DNA of 64,000 bases from Erwinia sp. SLM-02 (GTDB lineage: Bacteria; Pseudomonadota; Gammaproteobacteria; Enterobacterales; Enterobacteriaceae): NCBI RefSeq assembly GCF_037450285.1, contig NZ_JAQISN010000005.1, forward strand, positions 1-64,000, given 5' to 3'. Below the pieces are notes generated by a model. It saw only the letters and a program-made list of their open reading frames with translations, was not told the DNA's origin and did no database searches. Position numbers and translations under genes: made by a program. Shown piece by piece: positions 8,919-17,945 of the stretch; the stretch's first letter is position 1; each line of letters begins with the position of its first letter.

Positions 8919-10208
8919 ATGACCAATCCACAGGCCGCAGAGATGCTGCGGCAGATCTTTATTCGGGCCGTCGACAGCGCCCGCCCCGGGCCGGTTATCC
9001 CGCCCGCGCTGCCGGCTAAACCCGCTGGGCGCTGCGTGGTGATCGGTGCCGGTAAGGCTTCCGCCGCCATGGCGGCGGCGGTGGATGCGGCCTGGCCGGA
9101 TGTTGACCTCAGCGGCGTGGTGGTCACCCGCTACGGTCACGCTGTTCCCGCTGGACGCATTCGCATCCTCGAAGCGGCTCATCCGGTAGCCGACGCGATG
9201 AGCGAAACGGCGGCGCTGCAGATCGTTGAAGCCCTGCGCGGGCTGACCGCCGACGACCTGGTGCTGGCGCTGATCTCCGGCGGCGGTTCCGCCTTAATGG
9301 CGCTGCCGCTGCCGGGCCTGACGCTCGGCGACAAGCAGGCGATCGCCCGGGCGCTGCTGCACAGCGGAGCAAGCATCAGCGAGATGAACCTGGTGCGTCG
9401 CCATCTCTCCGCCGTGAAGGGCGGCAGGCTGGCGGCGATGGCCCATCCCGCACGGGTGGTATCGCTGATTATCAGCGACGTTCCCGGCGACAATCCGGCC
9501 GACGTCGCCTCGGGTCCGACGGTGGCCGACGGCAGCCAACCTGCGGATGCGCTCAGGGTGCTTGAGCGCTACGGTATTGCGGTGCCTGAGGCGGTGCGTC
9601 AGGTTCTGAACGCCGGGGATCGGGCAGGCAGCGAAAGCCACAGCCCGACGCTGCGCGATAATTCGGCGGCATTAAGTGAGGTTAAACTGGTTGCCACGCC
9701 GGCGATGGCGCTCAACGCCGCCGCTGATGCCGCCCGACGGCTGGGCTTAACCCCGCTGATCCTCGGTGACGCCATTGAAGGAGAGAGCCGCGAGGCCGCT
9801 ATCGTGATGGCCGGGATCGCCAAATCGGTCAAGCAGTACGGGCAGCCGCTTTCCGGCCCTGCGGTACTGCTCTCCGGGGGCGAAACCACGGTGACGGTGG
9901 CCAATGGCCGGGCAGGAAAAGGCGGGCGCAATACCGAGTTTCTGCTCAGCCTGGCCTGCGCGTTGAAGGGGGAAAACGGGGTCTGGGCCGTCGCCGGGGA
10001 CACCGACGGCATCGACGGCACCGAAGATGCCGCCGGGGCAATCATCAGCCCCGACACGCTGGCGCGCGGCAGGTCGCGCGGGCTGAATGCCTCTGACTAT
10101 CTGGATGCCCACGACAGCTACAGCTATTTCCACGCCACCGGCGATCTGCTGATCACCGGCCCAACGCTGACCAACGTTAACGACATCCGCGCGATTCTGA
10201 TTGCCTGA
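8919..10208 (+). CDS. ttuD: Glycerate 2-kinase, MOFRL family (TtuD-like, historically 'hydroxypyruvate reductase')
   Basis: This 429-residue cytoplasmic enzyme has an N-terminal DUF4147 glycerate kinase domain (VVIGAGKASAAMAAAVD, LISGGGSALMALP) and a C-terminal MOFRL domain (LLSGGETTVTV, GRNTEFLLSLA, AGDTDGIDGTEDAAG). The family phosphorylates D-glycerate to 2-phosphoglycerate; older annotation called it hydroxypyruvate reductase. In tartrate loci it carries the product of tartrate dehydrogenase and decarboxylation into glycolysis. It is translationally coupled to the gene before it. A hairpin at the 3' end separates it from the convergent sulfonate operon. Confidence 0.86.
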   Translation: MTNPQAAEMLRQIFIRAVDSARPGPVIPPALPAKPAGRCVVIGAGKASAAMAAAVDAAWPDVDLSGVVVTRYGHAVPAGRIRILEAAHPVADAMSETAALQIVEALRGLTADDLVLALISGGGSALMALPLPGLTLGDKQAIARALLHSGASISEMNLVRRHLSAVKGGRLAAMAHPARVVSLIISDVPGDNPADVASGPTVADGSQPADALRVLERYGIAVPEAVRQVLNAGDRAGSESHSPTLRDNSAALSEVKLVATPAMALNAAADAARRLGLTPLILGDAIEGESREAAIVMAGIAKSVKQYGQPLSGPAVLLSGGETTVTVANGRAGKGGRNTEFLLSLACALKGENGVWAVAGDTDGIDGTEDAAGAIISPDTLARGRSRGLNASDYLDAHDSYSYFHATGDLLITGPTLTNVNDIRAILIA

Positions 10209-10214
10209 AAGAAC

Positions 10215-10235
10215 GATCCCCTGGCTCAGGGGATC
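10215..10235. terminator. Hairpin between convergent operons
   Basis: A stem gatcccctg/caggggatc with a three-base loop begins seven bases after the glycerate kinase stop and contains the stop codon of the minus-strand dehydrogenase. No strong T-run follows, so terminator function is probable but not certain. Confidence 0.5.
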
Positions 10236-11233
10236 AACAGAATCTTCGCCGCCGAAACCCGTTGCGATTCCAGATCGTCAAACGCCTGCTGGCCCTCCGC
10301 CAGCGGGCGTGTTTCCACCCAGTCCAGCGGCCCAAGCGCCCCTTCCCCCAGCATTTTCAGCGTGACGCAGAAATCATCCATGGTATAGGTGTAGGTGCCG
10401 AGCAGGGTGATTTCCGCCAGCGTCAGCTTGCGCATATCGATTTCACTGGCCCACGCCTGCAGGCCGATGTGCATCACCACCCCGCCGGGTTTCACCGCCT
10501 GTAGCGCCATCTGCCGCGTCGGGGCCGCACCCACCGCATCGATAACCAGCTGCATCTGCGCCTCTTCAACCGGGGTTTCCAGCGGATTAATGCCGACGCA
10601 GCCGGTATGCCGCACCGCCGCCTCCCGCCGCAGGCCGTTGGTTTCCGCCAGAGTGATATCCCGGCAGCCCCAGGCGCGCAGCACCAGCACCGTCAGCAGG
10701 CCGATAGCCCCGCCGCCAATTACCAGCGCCCGCGTTTCCGCCAGCAGCAGGGTTAACGCTCGCTGCGTCAGCTTTAGTGCGTGAACTACCGTGGCGGCAG
10801 GTTCCGTCAGGGCGGCGTGCTGCACGGAGAGCGAATCGGGCAACTTCACCACCGAACGGGCGGGGATCTTCATAAACTCGGCAAACGCGCCCGCCCAGTC
10901 CATGCCCACCATATGGCGGTCGCTGCACAGATTATCGCGCCCCTGGCGACAGAATTCGCACTGCCCGCAGGTAATCAGCGGATTGGCCGTGACACGGTCA
11001 CCGATGCGGAAACGCGCGGACTGGCTTTCCACCACCTCACCCGCCAGTTCATGGCCGAGGACCAGCCCGGGCTGACGACGGGGATCGCTGCCGTGGAACG
11101 CGTGCATATCCGAGCCGCAGATCCCGGCGGCACCGATGCGGATCAGCACCAGCTCGCTGCCGTCCTCCAGCTGGGGATAAGGGCGTTCCTCAACGCTGAC
11201 CCGGTAAGGTTGGGTATAAACTAATGCTTTCAT
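10226..11233 (-). CDS. Zinc-dependent alcohol dehydrogenase, candidate DHPS 2-dehydrogenase (HpsP-like)
   Basis: This 335-residue medium-chain zinc dehydrogenase shows catalytic-zinc residues in GICGSDMHAFHG and GHELAGEVVE. Four structural-zinc cysteines lie in CGQCEFCRQGRDNLC, and the NAD(P)-binding motif is VIGGGAIGLLTVL. It is the last gene of a four-gene minus-strand operon, 6 bases after the MHS transporter. In known DHPS (2,3-dihydroxypropane-1-sulfonate) loci, a zinc-ADH/SDR pair with the HpsN enzyme is thought to interconvert DHPS enantiomers through the 2-keto form. That role here is inference; sequence alone places it near sorbitol/galactitol-phosphate/threonine dehydrogenases. Confidence 0.8.
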   Translation of the reverse strand: MKALVYTQPYRVSVEERPYPQLEDGSELVLIRIGAAGICGSDMHAFHGSDPRRQPGLVLGHELAGEVVESQSARFRIGDRVTANPLITCGQCEFCRQGRDNLCSDRHMVGMDWAGAFAEFMKIPARSVVKLPDSLSVQHAALTEPAATVVHALKLTQRALTLLLAETRALVIGGGAIGLLTVLVLRAWGCRDITLAETNGLRREAAVRHTGCVGINPLETPVEEAQMQLVIDAVGAAPTRQMALQAVKPGGVVMHIGLQAWASEIDMRKLTLAEITLLGTYTYTMDDFCVTLKMLGEGALGPLDWVETRPLAEGQQAFDDLESQRVSAAKILLIP

Positions 11234-11239
11234 CGTTCC

Positions 11240-12568
11240 TCACTTCATCGTTAAGGTCTGGCCCATCGCCAGACGACCGGCACCGTGGGTACGACGCCAT
11301 AAATAGAGCGCACAGGCCGCGCTGATCAGACCGATAATCAGGACATAGGCGCAGATCAGCCACGGTTTCCCACCGAGCATTTCGGAGAAAATCGTCGCCA
11401 GCACCGGGGTCAGTCCGCCGGCAAAGACGCCGGAAATCTGATAGGCAAAGGAGATGCCCGTATAGCGAATCGAGGCGTCAAAACAGTCCGAGTACACCGA
11501 CGACAGCGTGCCGAAGACCGCCGCATGGAAGATGCCGAACGGGATAACAATCGATGCCCAGATAATCCAGATGTTATCCGCATGGCCGTGCATCAGCGCA
11601 AACGCCGGGAAGGCAGAAAGGCCGGAGAGCGTGGCGCCCATGGCGAAGATCTTCGCCCGACCGTAGCGGTCGGCCATATAGCCCCAGAACGGAATAAAAA
11701 AGCTCATTACAAAGGCGCTGGCGAGGATGGCCACAATGGCCTGCCCCCGGGGAACATCCAGCGTCTGAGTCAGCCAGGTCAGCGAGAACACGCCGAAAAT
11801 ATTGAAGAACACGCCGTCGATCAGCCGCATCCCCATGCAGGTAAAGACCAGCCCGGTATGCTTACGGAACAGCTCCACCAGCGGAATGCGCTTCGGCTTA
11901 TCCTTCTGCGCCTCTTTCGCCCTGAGGAAATCTTCCGTTTCCGCCACGTTGTTGCGGATGTAGGTGCCGATAATCACGAACACGCCGCTGAGCAGGAACG
12001 GCACGCGCCAGCCCCAGGACATAAACGCCTCATCCGTCAGCAAAAGTGACGCCAGACCAATGGCCCCCGAGGCCAGCAGCAGTCCGAGCGACATGCCGAT
12101 CTGCGGAATGCTGGCGAAGAAGGCCCGGTGTTTTTCCGGTGCCGACTCATAGGTCATCAGAACCGCGCCGCCCCATTCACCGCCCAGGCCAATCCCCTGA
12201 ATCAGACGACACAGCACCAGCAGGCACGGTGCCCAAAGCCCGATCTGGTGATAGCTGGGTATCAGGCCGATAAACACCGTGGCCCCGCCCATAATCACCA
12301 GCGTCAGGATCAGCATTTTTTTGCGGCCCAGCGTATCGCCAAAGTGACCAAAAATAATGGCCCCCAGCGGACGCGTTAAGAATCCAATGGCGAACACGCC
12401 GTAGGAAAGCAGCGTGGTGATAAAGGGATCGCCCTCCGGGAAATAGAGCTTGTTAAACACCATGCCGGCGACGGTGCCGTACAGGAAAAAGTCGTACCAC
12501 TCGATTGTCGATCCGAACAGGCTCGACACCGTGACGCGCCGCAGGTTACCGCTGGCTGGCTGTTGCAT
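11240..12568 (-). CDS. MFS transporter, metabolite:H+ symporter (MHS) family, candidate sulfonate importer
   Basis: This 442-residue inner-membrane carrier belongs to the MHS family (ProP, KgtP, ShiA relatives). Diagnostic features are SLFGSTIEWYDFFLYG in helix 1, the loop GHFGDTLGRKKML and RLIQGIGLGGEWGGAVL in helix 4-5. The ATG at 12568 has GAGGA seven bases upstream. It lies between the SDR and zinc-ADH genes of the hpsN operon, and a transporter called HpsU accompanies hpsN in some bacteria. It is therefore the best candidate for uptake of DHPS or sulfolactate. Substrate assignment is inferred from context alone. Confidence 0.82.
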   Translation of the reverse strand: MQQPASGNLRRVTVSSLFGSTIEWYDFFLYGTVAGMVFNKLYFPEGDPFITTLLSYGVFAIGFLTRPLGAIIFGHFGDTLGRKKMLILTLVIMGGATVFIGLIPSYHQIGLWAPCLLVLCRLIQGIGLGGEWGGAVLMTYESAPEKHRAFFASIPQIGMSLGLLLASGAIGLASLLLTDEAFMSWGWRVPFLLSGVFVIIGTYIRNNVAETEDFLRAKEAQKDKPKRIPLVELFRKHTGLVFTCMGMRLIDGVFFNIFGVFSLTWLTQTLDVPRGQAIVAILASAFVMSFFIPFWGYMADRYGRAKIFAMGATLSGLSAFPAFALMHGHADNIWIIWASIVIPFGIFHAAVFGTLSSVYSDCFDASIRYTGISFAYQISGVFAGGLTPVLATIFSEMLGGKPWLICAYVLIIGLISAACALYLWRRTHGAGRLAMGQTLTMK

Positions 12569-12598
12569 AATGTGTTCCTCTGCGCTGAGAAGTCAGGG

Positions 12599-13354
12599 TC
12601 AGACGGCGCTGTAGCCGCCGTCGACCATCAGTGTTTGCCCGGTGATGTAGGCGCTGGCCTGGCTGGCGAGAAACAGCGTGACGCCGTGCAGATCGGCCAT
12701 CTCGCCGTTGCGCCCCAGACAGGTGTGGGCCGCATGGCGCTCGCGCAGTTCGTCACTGGCAAACACCGGCCCGGTCAGCGCCGTGGGGAAGAATCCGGGG
12801 CCGATGGCGTTACAGTTCACGCCGTCGCGCCCCCAGCGCTGGGCGATGGCCCGCGTCAGCTGCACAATACCGCCCTTACCCGCGCCGTAGGGTGCGCTGT
12901 TGTCAAAGGCGCGCAGGGACTGCAGCGAAGCAATATTGATTATTCGCCCCCAGCCGCGCTGCGCCATGCCCGGGGCCAGCGCCTGGGTCATGAAAAACGG
13001 TGCTTTAAGATGCAACGCCAGCTGCTGGTCCCAGGCGGCTTCGCTGACGTCCTCAAACGGCTGCCGCAGATTAATCCCTGCCGCGTTGACCAGGATATCC
13101 ACCGCACCGCACTGCGACGCCAGCGCATTGATTTCGCTGACGCTGCTGACGTCGGCACAGAAATAACGCACCGTCGGTCCCCGCTCGTTCAGCCGCTGCG
13201 CCGTTTCCGCCAGCGGCCCTTCGCGGCGGGCGGCGAGGATCACCGAGGCACCGGCCCGGGCTAACGCCTCCGCCATCGCCGCGCCAATCCCACTGCCGCC
13301 GCCGGTAACCAGCGCCGTTTTGCCCTGTAGATCAAATAAGGATGCAGGATGCAT
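12599..13354 (-). CDS. Short-chain dehydrogenase/reductase, candidate DHPS 2-dehydrogenase (HpsO-like)
   Basis: This 251-residue classical SDR has the cofactor motif TGGGSGIGAAMAEAL (residues 17-31), the structural VNAAG and a catalytic Ser-Tyr-Lys set in ASLQSLRAF...YGAGKGG. The C-terminus is LMVDGGYSAV. It opens with a strong AAGGAGA ribosome site and lies ten bases after the hpsN stop. Together with the zinc-ADH three genes on, it could form the oxidation/reduction couple that epimerises DHPS at C2. Generic SDR sequence does not prove substrate, so that is inference from the operon. Confidence 0.8.
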   Translation of the reverse strand: MHPASLFDLQGKTALVTGGGSGIGAAMAEALARAGASVILAARREGPLAETAQRLNERGPTVRYFCADVSSVSEINALASQCGAVDILVNAAGINLRQPFEDVSEAAWDQQLALHLKAPFFMTQALAPGMAQRGWGRIINIASLQSLRAFDNSAPYGAGKGGIVQLTRAIAQRWGRDGVNCNAIGPGFFPTALTGPVFASDELRERHAAHTCLGRNGEMADLHGVTLFLASQASAYITGQTLMVDGGYSAV

Positions 13355-13363
13355 AAGTTCTCC

Positions 13364-14677
13364 TTAGCGCGTCACCGGCGTGCCGAGCTGGAAAGCGATG
13401 CCGGGGAAATATTTTTCCAGGCGGATTTCGGCGGTGCGGGCGTGGGCTTCCATCCCTTCCAGGCGCGATATCCGCGCGGTGGCCTCACCGATTTGCGGGA
13501 CGGCTTCACGCGGCATACGTTGCCAGGTCAGCGTTTTCAGGAATTTATGCACCGACAGGCCGCCGGAGTAACGCGCCGCGCCTTTGGTCGGCAGCACGTG
13601 GTTAGGCCCGCTGCACTTATCACCAAAGGCCACGGTGGTTTCTTCCCCGAGGAACAGCGAGCCGTAGCAGCTGAGGGAGTCCAGCCACCAGTTCAGATCG
13701 CGGGTATGCACTTCCAGATGTTCGGACGCGTAGCGGTCGGAGATCGCCACCACCTCTTCGCGGCTGTCGCACAGGATCACTTCGCCGTAGTCACGCCACG
13801 CGCAGCTCGCCGCATCGCGCGCCACCGGCGGCAGCAGATCGATCAGCCGGGGAACCTCCGCCATCACCGCCTCGGCCAGTGCGCGGGAGGTGGTAAACAG
13901 CCAGGCGGGCGATTCATGCCCGTGCTCCGCCTGGCCGACCAGATCGCAGGCCACCACGCGGGCATCGGCGCTGTCGTCGGCAATCACCGCCACTTCCGAC
14001 GGCCCGGCAAACACATCAATGCCCACCTGTCCAAACAGGGTACGTTTGGCTTCGGCAACAAATTTATTGCCCGGCCCCACCACCACATCGGCAGGCGTAC
14101 CGGTGAACAGCCCCCACGCCATGGTGGAAATCGCCTGCACGCCGCCGAGGGTCATGATGGTGCTGGCTCCCGCCCGGTGGAAGGCGTAAAGCACGCAGGG
14201 ATGAATCGACTGGCCGAGATAAGGCCCGGAGCAGGCGATAATATTTTTCACCCCGGCGGCCCTGGCGGTCGCCACGCCCATATAGGCCGAAGCGATGTGG
14301 GCATAGCGCCCTGCCGGGGCGTAGCAGCCGACGGTATTGACCGGCAGCACTTTTTGCCCGGCGATCAGACCGGAAGGCAGCGTCACCTCGATATCCTTCA
14401 CCGACTCACGCTGGGCACAGGCGAAGGTGTAAACCTGCTCAATGGCATAGTCGATATCCCGCCGGACGTCGGCGGGGACTTCGCGTATCTGCGCCGCAAT
14501 CTGTTCCGGGGTCAGAACGATCTCCCCGCTCCATTTATCCAGCGTGTGGGCATAGCGGCGCACCGCCTCTTCCCCTTCGACTTTAATGGTGGTGAGCATC
14601 TCTTCAACCACACGACGAGCTTCTGAAGTATTGGACTCCGGGGTCTTAGTTGCTTTTTTTAACCAGGTTACAGACAT
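13364..14677 (-). CDS. hpsN: Sulfopropanediol 3-dehydrogenase, HpsN-type histidinol dehydrogenase homologue
   Basis: This 437-residue member of the histidinol dehydrogenase family would oxidise (R)-DHPS twice to (R)-3-sulfolactate with NAD. The HisD zinc ligands are conserved as Gln249 and His252 (in DLVGQAEHG), Asp353 (FGDKCSGPNHVLPT) and His412. The catalytic Glu319-His320 pair is also present (ASEHLEVHT). There are no other his genes here; an SDR, a transporter and a zinc-ADH follow, and suyAB diverges, so the HpsN assignment is much better than HisD. An ATG at 14683 is also in frame, but GGAG touches it, whereas the ATG at 14677 has the same GGAG six bases upstream; I chose 14677. A candidate operator lies 58 bases before it. 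Confidence 0.85.
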   Translation of the reverse strand: MSVTWLKKATKTPESNTSEARRVVEEMLTTIKVEGEEAVRRYAHTLDKWSGEIVLTPEQIAAQIREVPADVRRDIDYAIEQVYTFACAQRESVKDIEVTLPSGLIAGQKVLPVNTVGCYAPAGRYAHIASAYMGVATARAAGVKNIIACSGPYLGQSIHPCVLYAFHRAGASTIMTLGGVQAISTMAWGLFTGTPADVVVGPGNKFVAEAKRTLFGQVGIDVFAGPSEVAVIADDSADARVVACDLVGQAEHGHESPAWLFTTSRALAEAVMAEVPRLIDLLPPVARDAASCAWRDYGEVILCDSREEVVAISDRYASEHLEVHTRDLNWWLDSLSCYGSLFLGEETTVAFGDKCSGPNHVLPTKGAARYSGGLSVHKFLKTLTWQRMPREAVPQIGEATARISRLEGMEAHARTAEIRLEKYFPGIAFQLGTPVTR

Positions 14678-14734
14678 ACGCATCTCCGAGGTTTAAATGT
14701 GCCCGACGGCTGTTCATCGCGTCGATACTCCTGT

Positions 14735-14748
14735 GTCATATATATGAC
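14735..14748. promoter_or_regulatory. Candidate GntR operator 1, upstream of hpsN
   Basis: This is a perfect 14-bp palindrome, GTCATATATATGAC, 58 bases upstream of the hpsN start. The GT...AC ends and A/T-rich centre are typical of GntR/HutC-family operators. Related copies lie upstream of suyA, the GntR gene and yeiH. Confidence 0.65.
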
Positions 14749-15037
14749 TCACCTATATCTATAATGAGCATTTCCCCGAAGCGCAAAAAACAATCGTATA
14801 AAAAGTGATCGCGATCGGCTTCATCCCTCAGAAGTTTATCTGCGATCACATTTTAAGCGGGTTTTGTTATCACCTAATTAATAAAGTGATATCAATCATC
14901 GATTTAATCGATTTACTTTTGTTGGGCGCTTCCCACCACCTGCCCCTGCCCCGATCGGCCTTTATTCGTGAAGTCCCTCGCAAAAAAGTAAGCAGGCGGC
15001 GAAAAAAATTTTGCTTTCCGCAAGTCATGTAATATAT

Positions 15038-15051
15038 GTCATATACATGAG
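15038..15051. promoter_or_regulatory. Candidate GntR operator 2, upstream of suyA
   Basis: GTCATATACATGAG matches operator 1 at 12 of 14 positions and ends 31 bases before the suyA ATG. A longer block, 15040-15056, matches 19724-19740 near the GntR gene at 16 of 17 positions. An outer inverted repeat TCATGTA/TACATGA (15025-15050) frames it. Confidence 0.65.
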
Positions 15052-15082
15052 TTGCATTATTGTTCAAACAGCGGAGGCAGTG

Positions 15083-15367
15083 ATGAGTATTGATTTTGTC
15101 GTACATGATGATGGCGATTCTGTTGGGGTGGTCGTGGTGGAAGGCGTGGAAGCAGGCCAGAAACTGACGGGCTGGATCATGGATCAAAACAAAACGATCG
15201 AGTTTGCGGTGAAAGATGCCATTCCGATTGGCCATAAGTTAGCCATTCGCGATCTGGCCGTGGATGACACGGTGATCAAATACGGCGAAGACATCGGCCG
15301 CGTGGTGGCGGCAATCAAACAGGGCGAGCATCTCCACGTTCACAACGTTAAAACCAAAAGGTGGTAA
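15083..15367 (+). CDS. suyA: (R)-sulfolactate sulfo-lyase, small subunit SuyA
   Basis: This 94-residue subunit corresponds to the N-terminal SAF-like domain of altronate/galactarate dehydratases (UxaA N-terminus), with IPIGHKLAIRDLAVDD and the family-end motif GEHLHVHNVKTKR. SuyAB removes sulfite from 3-sulfolactate to give pyruvate in the cytoplasm. An upstream extension of the frame exists, but GGAGG at 15073-15077, five bases before the ATG at 15083, fixes the start. The large subunit begins 2 bases after the stop. A stand-alone small subunit next to a stand-alone large one, beside hpsN, distinguishes SuyAB from UxaA, which is a single chain. Confidence 0.87.
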   Translation: MSIDFVVHDDGDSVGVVVVEGVEAGQKLTGWIMDQNKTIEFAVKDAIPIGHKLAIRDLAVDDTVIKYGEDIGRVVAAIKQGEHLHVHNVKTKRW

Positions 15368-15369
15368 TC

Positions 15370-16539
15370 ATGGAAATCCAGGGAAGCAAGTTTGCAGGCT
15401 ATCGCCGCGAAAACGGTCGCGTGGGCATTCGCAATCATGTGATTGTGCTGCCGGTGGATGATATCTCCAACGCCGCGGCGGAAGCGGTCGCGAACAATAT
15501 TAAAGGCACCGTTGCACTGCCGCATCCCTACGGTCGCCTGCAGTTTGGTGAGGATCTGGAGCTGCACTTCCGCACGCTGATCGGCACCGGCTGTAACCCG
15601 AACGTGGCGGCGGTGATCGTCATCGGCATTGAGCCGGGCTGGACCCAGCGCGTGGTCGACGGTATTAAAGCCACGGGCAAGCCGGTGGCAGGATTCTGGA
15701 TTGAGCAGAACGGGGATCACAACACCATCTGCGCCTCATCGCGTAAGGCACGGGAATTTTCGCAGTACGCCTCTGAACTGCAGCGCGAAACCTGCGATAT
15801 CAGCGAGCTGTGGGTGTCGACCAAGTGCGGCGAGTCCGATACCACCTCCGGCTGCGGCGCAAACCCGTCGGTGGGCAACCTGTTCGATCGCCTGCACGCC
15901 AACGGCAATACGCTGCTGTTTGGGGAGACCTCCGAACTCACCGGCGGTGAACATCTGGTGGCCGCGCGCTGCATCAATGACGACGTGCGCACGAAGTTCC
16001 AGTTTATGTTCGATCGCTACAGCGCGATGATCGACCGCTGGAAGACCAGCGATCTCTCCGAATCGCAGCCGACCAAAGGCAATATCGAAGGCGGCCTGAC
16101 CACCATCGAAGAGAAGGCGCTGGGCAATATTCAGAAAATCGGCAAAAAGTGCCGGGTGGACGGCGTGCTGGATAAAGCCGAAACGCCAACCGGGCCGGGG
16201 CTGTGGTTTATGGATTCCTCCTCCGCCGCCGCCGAAATGGTGACGCTCTGCGCCGCAGCGGGCTATGTGGCGCACTTCTTCCCCACCGGCCAGGGGAACG
16301 TGATCGGTAACCCGATCCTGCCGGTGATAAAAATCTGCGCCAACCCGCGCACCGTGCGAACGATGTCCGAGCACATTGATGTGGATGTCTCCGCCCTGCT
16401 GCGCCGCGAAATGACCATGGACGGCGCGGGCGACGCGCTGCTGGAATGCCTGATGCGTACCGCCAACGGTCGCCTGACCGCCGCTGAAGCGCTGGGCCAT
16501 CGGGAATTTGTTCTGACCCGTATCTTCGAAAGTGCGTAA
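15370..16539 (+). CDS. suyB: (R)-sulfolactate sulfo-lyase, large subunit SuyB
   Basis: This 389-residue catalytic subunit is of the UxaA/GarD C-terminal family. GYRRENGRVGIRN (residues 10-22) opens the domain. KCGESDTTSGCGANPSVG (about 152-169) is the cysteine-rich region characteristic of altronate/galactarate dehydratases and SuyB. ATG at 15370 is preferred over an in-frame GTG at 15361 that would overlap suyA. Product sulfite must be exported or oxidised, which fits the YeiH gene nearby. No distinct 3-chlorolactate or altronate pathway gene is present, so the sulfo-lyase role is the best fit. Confidence rests on the two-subunit architecture plus hpsN and comC context. Confidence 0.87.
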   Translation: MEIQGSKFAGYRRENGRVGIRNHVIVLPVDDISNAAAEAVANNIKGTVALPHPYGRLQFGEDLELHFRTLIGTGCNPNVAAVIVIGIEPGWTQRVVDGIKATGKPVAGFWIEQNGDHNTICASSRKAREFSQYASELQRETCDISELWVSTKCGESDTTSGCGANPSVGNLFDRLHANGNTLLFGETSELTGGEHLVAARCINDDVRTKFQFMFDRYSAMIDRWKTSDLSESQPTKGNIEGGLTTIEEKALGNIQKIGKKCRVDGVLDKAETPTGPGLWFMDSSSAAAEMVTLCAAAGYVAHFFPTGQGNVIGNPILPVIKICANPRTVRTMSEHIDVDVSALLRREMTMDGAGDALLECLMRTANGRLTAAEALGHREFVLTRIFESA

Positions 16540-16545
16540 TCTTCC

Positions 16546-16565
16546 GCCCGCCGCTTCCGGCGGGC
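16546..16565 (+). other. Intercistronic hairpin after suyB
   Basis: A perfect stem gcccgcc/ggcgggc with a six-base loop begins 7 bases after the suyB stop and lacks a T-run. It may stabilise the upstream message or attenuate read-through into the DctA-type gene. Confidence 0.45.
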
Positions 16566-16637
16566 ATGGCTTTCCCGATCGCCTGCGGCGGTAACCCATC
16601 CCGGTTCGCCGCCGCCAGGCACTGCGAGGACATCCGC

Positions 16638-17945
16638 ATGCGATTTCTCAAGCACCTGTACGTCCAGGTCCTCATCGGCCTGGTCGCCGGGGTTGCTGTG
16701 GGGTACGCGTTTCCTGATTTAGCCGTTCAGATGAAACCCCTTGGCGATACCTTTATCCGTCTGATTAAAATGGTGGTCACCCTGGTGATCTTCTGCACCG
16801 TCGCCATTGGCATTGCCCGCATGGAAAGCCTGAAACAGGTCGGCAAAGTGGGCGGCAAAACCCTGCTCTACTTTGAGCTGATCACCACGCTGGCGCTGAT
16901 TATCGGCATGGTGGTGGCCAACGTGATGCAGCCCGGCAAGGGAATGAACGTGGATGCCACGAAGCTGGACGACAGTGCGATGAGCCACTACGTTAACGTC
17001 AGCGAGCACAGTAAAGGCTTCCTTGAGCAGATCATCCCCGATTCGGTGATCGGTGCCTTTGCCCAGGGTAATCTGCTACAGGTGCTGCTGTTTTCCGTAC
17101 TGTTCGGCGTGGCGCTTTCGCTGGCCTCCAACCGCAGCGCCTTCCTGACCAAAACCATTGAACAGTGCGGCGAGGTGCTGATGCGCATTGTCGAACTGAT
17201 TATGCGGCTGGCCCCGCTCGGCGCGTTTGGCGCAATTGCCTTTACCGTCGGTAAATACGGCCTGACCTCGCTGCAGCACCTCGGTATGCTGATCGTCTGC
17301 CTGTATATCACCAGCTTCCTGTTTATCGGTGGCGTGCTGGGGCTGATCTGTAAGCTGGTCGGCGTCAGCCTGTGGCGGCTGATCGTCTACTTCCGCGAGG
17401 AACTGCTGATCGTGCTGGGTACCTCGACCACCGAGTCGGTGCTGCCGCGCCTGATGGTGAAAATGGAAAAACTCGGCTGCGACCGGGCCATCGTTGGCCT
17501 GGTGCTTCCCACCGGATATTCCTTTAATCTGGACGGCGCGGCGATTTACCTCACCATGACGTCGTTGTTTATCGCCCAGGCCACCAATACGGACCTTACC
17601 CTTTGGCAGCAGATGGGCCTGCTGGTGATCCTGCTGCTGACCTCCAAAGGCGGCGCGGGGGTGGCCGGGGCGGCGCTGATAGCGCTGACCGCGACGCTGG
17701 CTACGCATAATATTATTCCCCTGGCGGGGATCACCCTGGTGCTGGGGATAGACCGGATCCTTAATGAAATGCGCGCGGTGACCAATATGATTGGCAACGT
17801 GGTGGCCACACTGGTGATCGCCCGCTGGGAAAATAAGCTGGACCTGGCCCAGGCGCTGGAAGAGCTGCGGACCGGACCCGGTAAAATGGTCCTGCCGGAT
17901 GCGCCTCTCCCCGATACCGAAGAAGAAGGAAGCACAACACGATGA
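16638..17945 (+). CDS. Dicarboxylate/amino acid:cation symporter, DctA type (DAACS family)
   Basis: This 435-residue inner-membrane sodium- or proton-coupled carrier resembles DctA. Motifs include LYVQVLIGLVAGVAVGYAF at the N-terminus, IRLIKMVVTLVIFCTVAIGI, the serine-rich re-entrant loop GTSTTESVLPRLMVKME, and LPTGYSFNLDGAAIYLTM with the substrate/cation-binding NxD. The ATG at 16638 (MRFLKHLY) has AGGA upstream; a 24-codon upstream extension lacks support. Its stop overlaps the next start (ATGA). Such carriers move C4-dicarboxylates; in a suyAB-comC operon the likely cargo is sulfolactate or a similar dianion, which is inference. Confidence 0.85.
   Translation: MRFLKHLYVQVLIGLVAGVAVGYAFPDLAVQMKPLGDTFIRLIKMVVTLVIFCTVAIGIARMESLKQVGKVGGKTLLYFELITTLALIIGMVVANVMQPGKGMNVDATKLDDSAMSHYVNVSEHSKGFLEQIIPDSVIGAFAQGNLLQVLLFSVLFGVALSLASNRSAFLTKTIEQCGEVLMRIVELIMRLAPLGAFGAIAFTVGKYGLTSLQHLGMLIVCLYITSFLFIGGVLGLICKLVGVSLWRLIVYFREELLIVLGTSTTESVLPRLMVKMEKLGCDRAIVGLVLPTGYSFNLDGAAIYLTMTSLFIAQATNTDLTLWQQMGLLVILLLTSKGGAGVAGAALIALTATLATHNIIPLAGITLVLGIDRILNEMRAVTNMIGNVVATLVIARWENKLDLAQALEELRTGPGKMVLPDAPLPDTEEEGSTTR

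Larger units (their letters stand above)
14678..15082. promoter_or_regulatory. Divergent hpsN/suyA control region
   Basis: These 405 gene-free, AT-rich bases hold the divergent promoters of the hpsN and suyAB transcripts. A candidate GntR operator lies close to each gene start (14735-14748 and 15038-15051). I see no further coding signal. Confidence 0.65.

Noticed and set aside
13349..14626. 425-codon plus-strand frame opposite hpsN
   Set aside because: It is an antisense shadow; hpsN keeps all HisD catalytic residues and has clear start signals.
13364..14677. Histidine biosynthesis gene hisD
   Set aside because: No other his gene is present; it is followed by an SDR, a carrier and an ADH and is divergent from suyAB. 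This fits the HpsN subfamily.
15083..16539. Altronate or galactarate dehydratase (UxaA/GarD)
   Set aside because: Those are normally single chains of about 500 residues; here two separate subunits of SuyA and SuyB size lie beside hpsN and comC.
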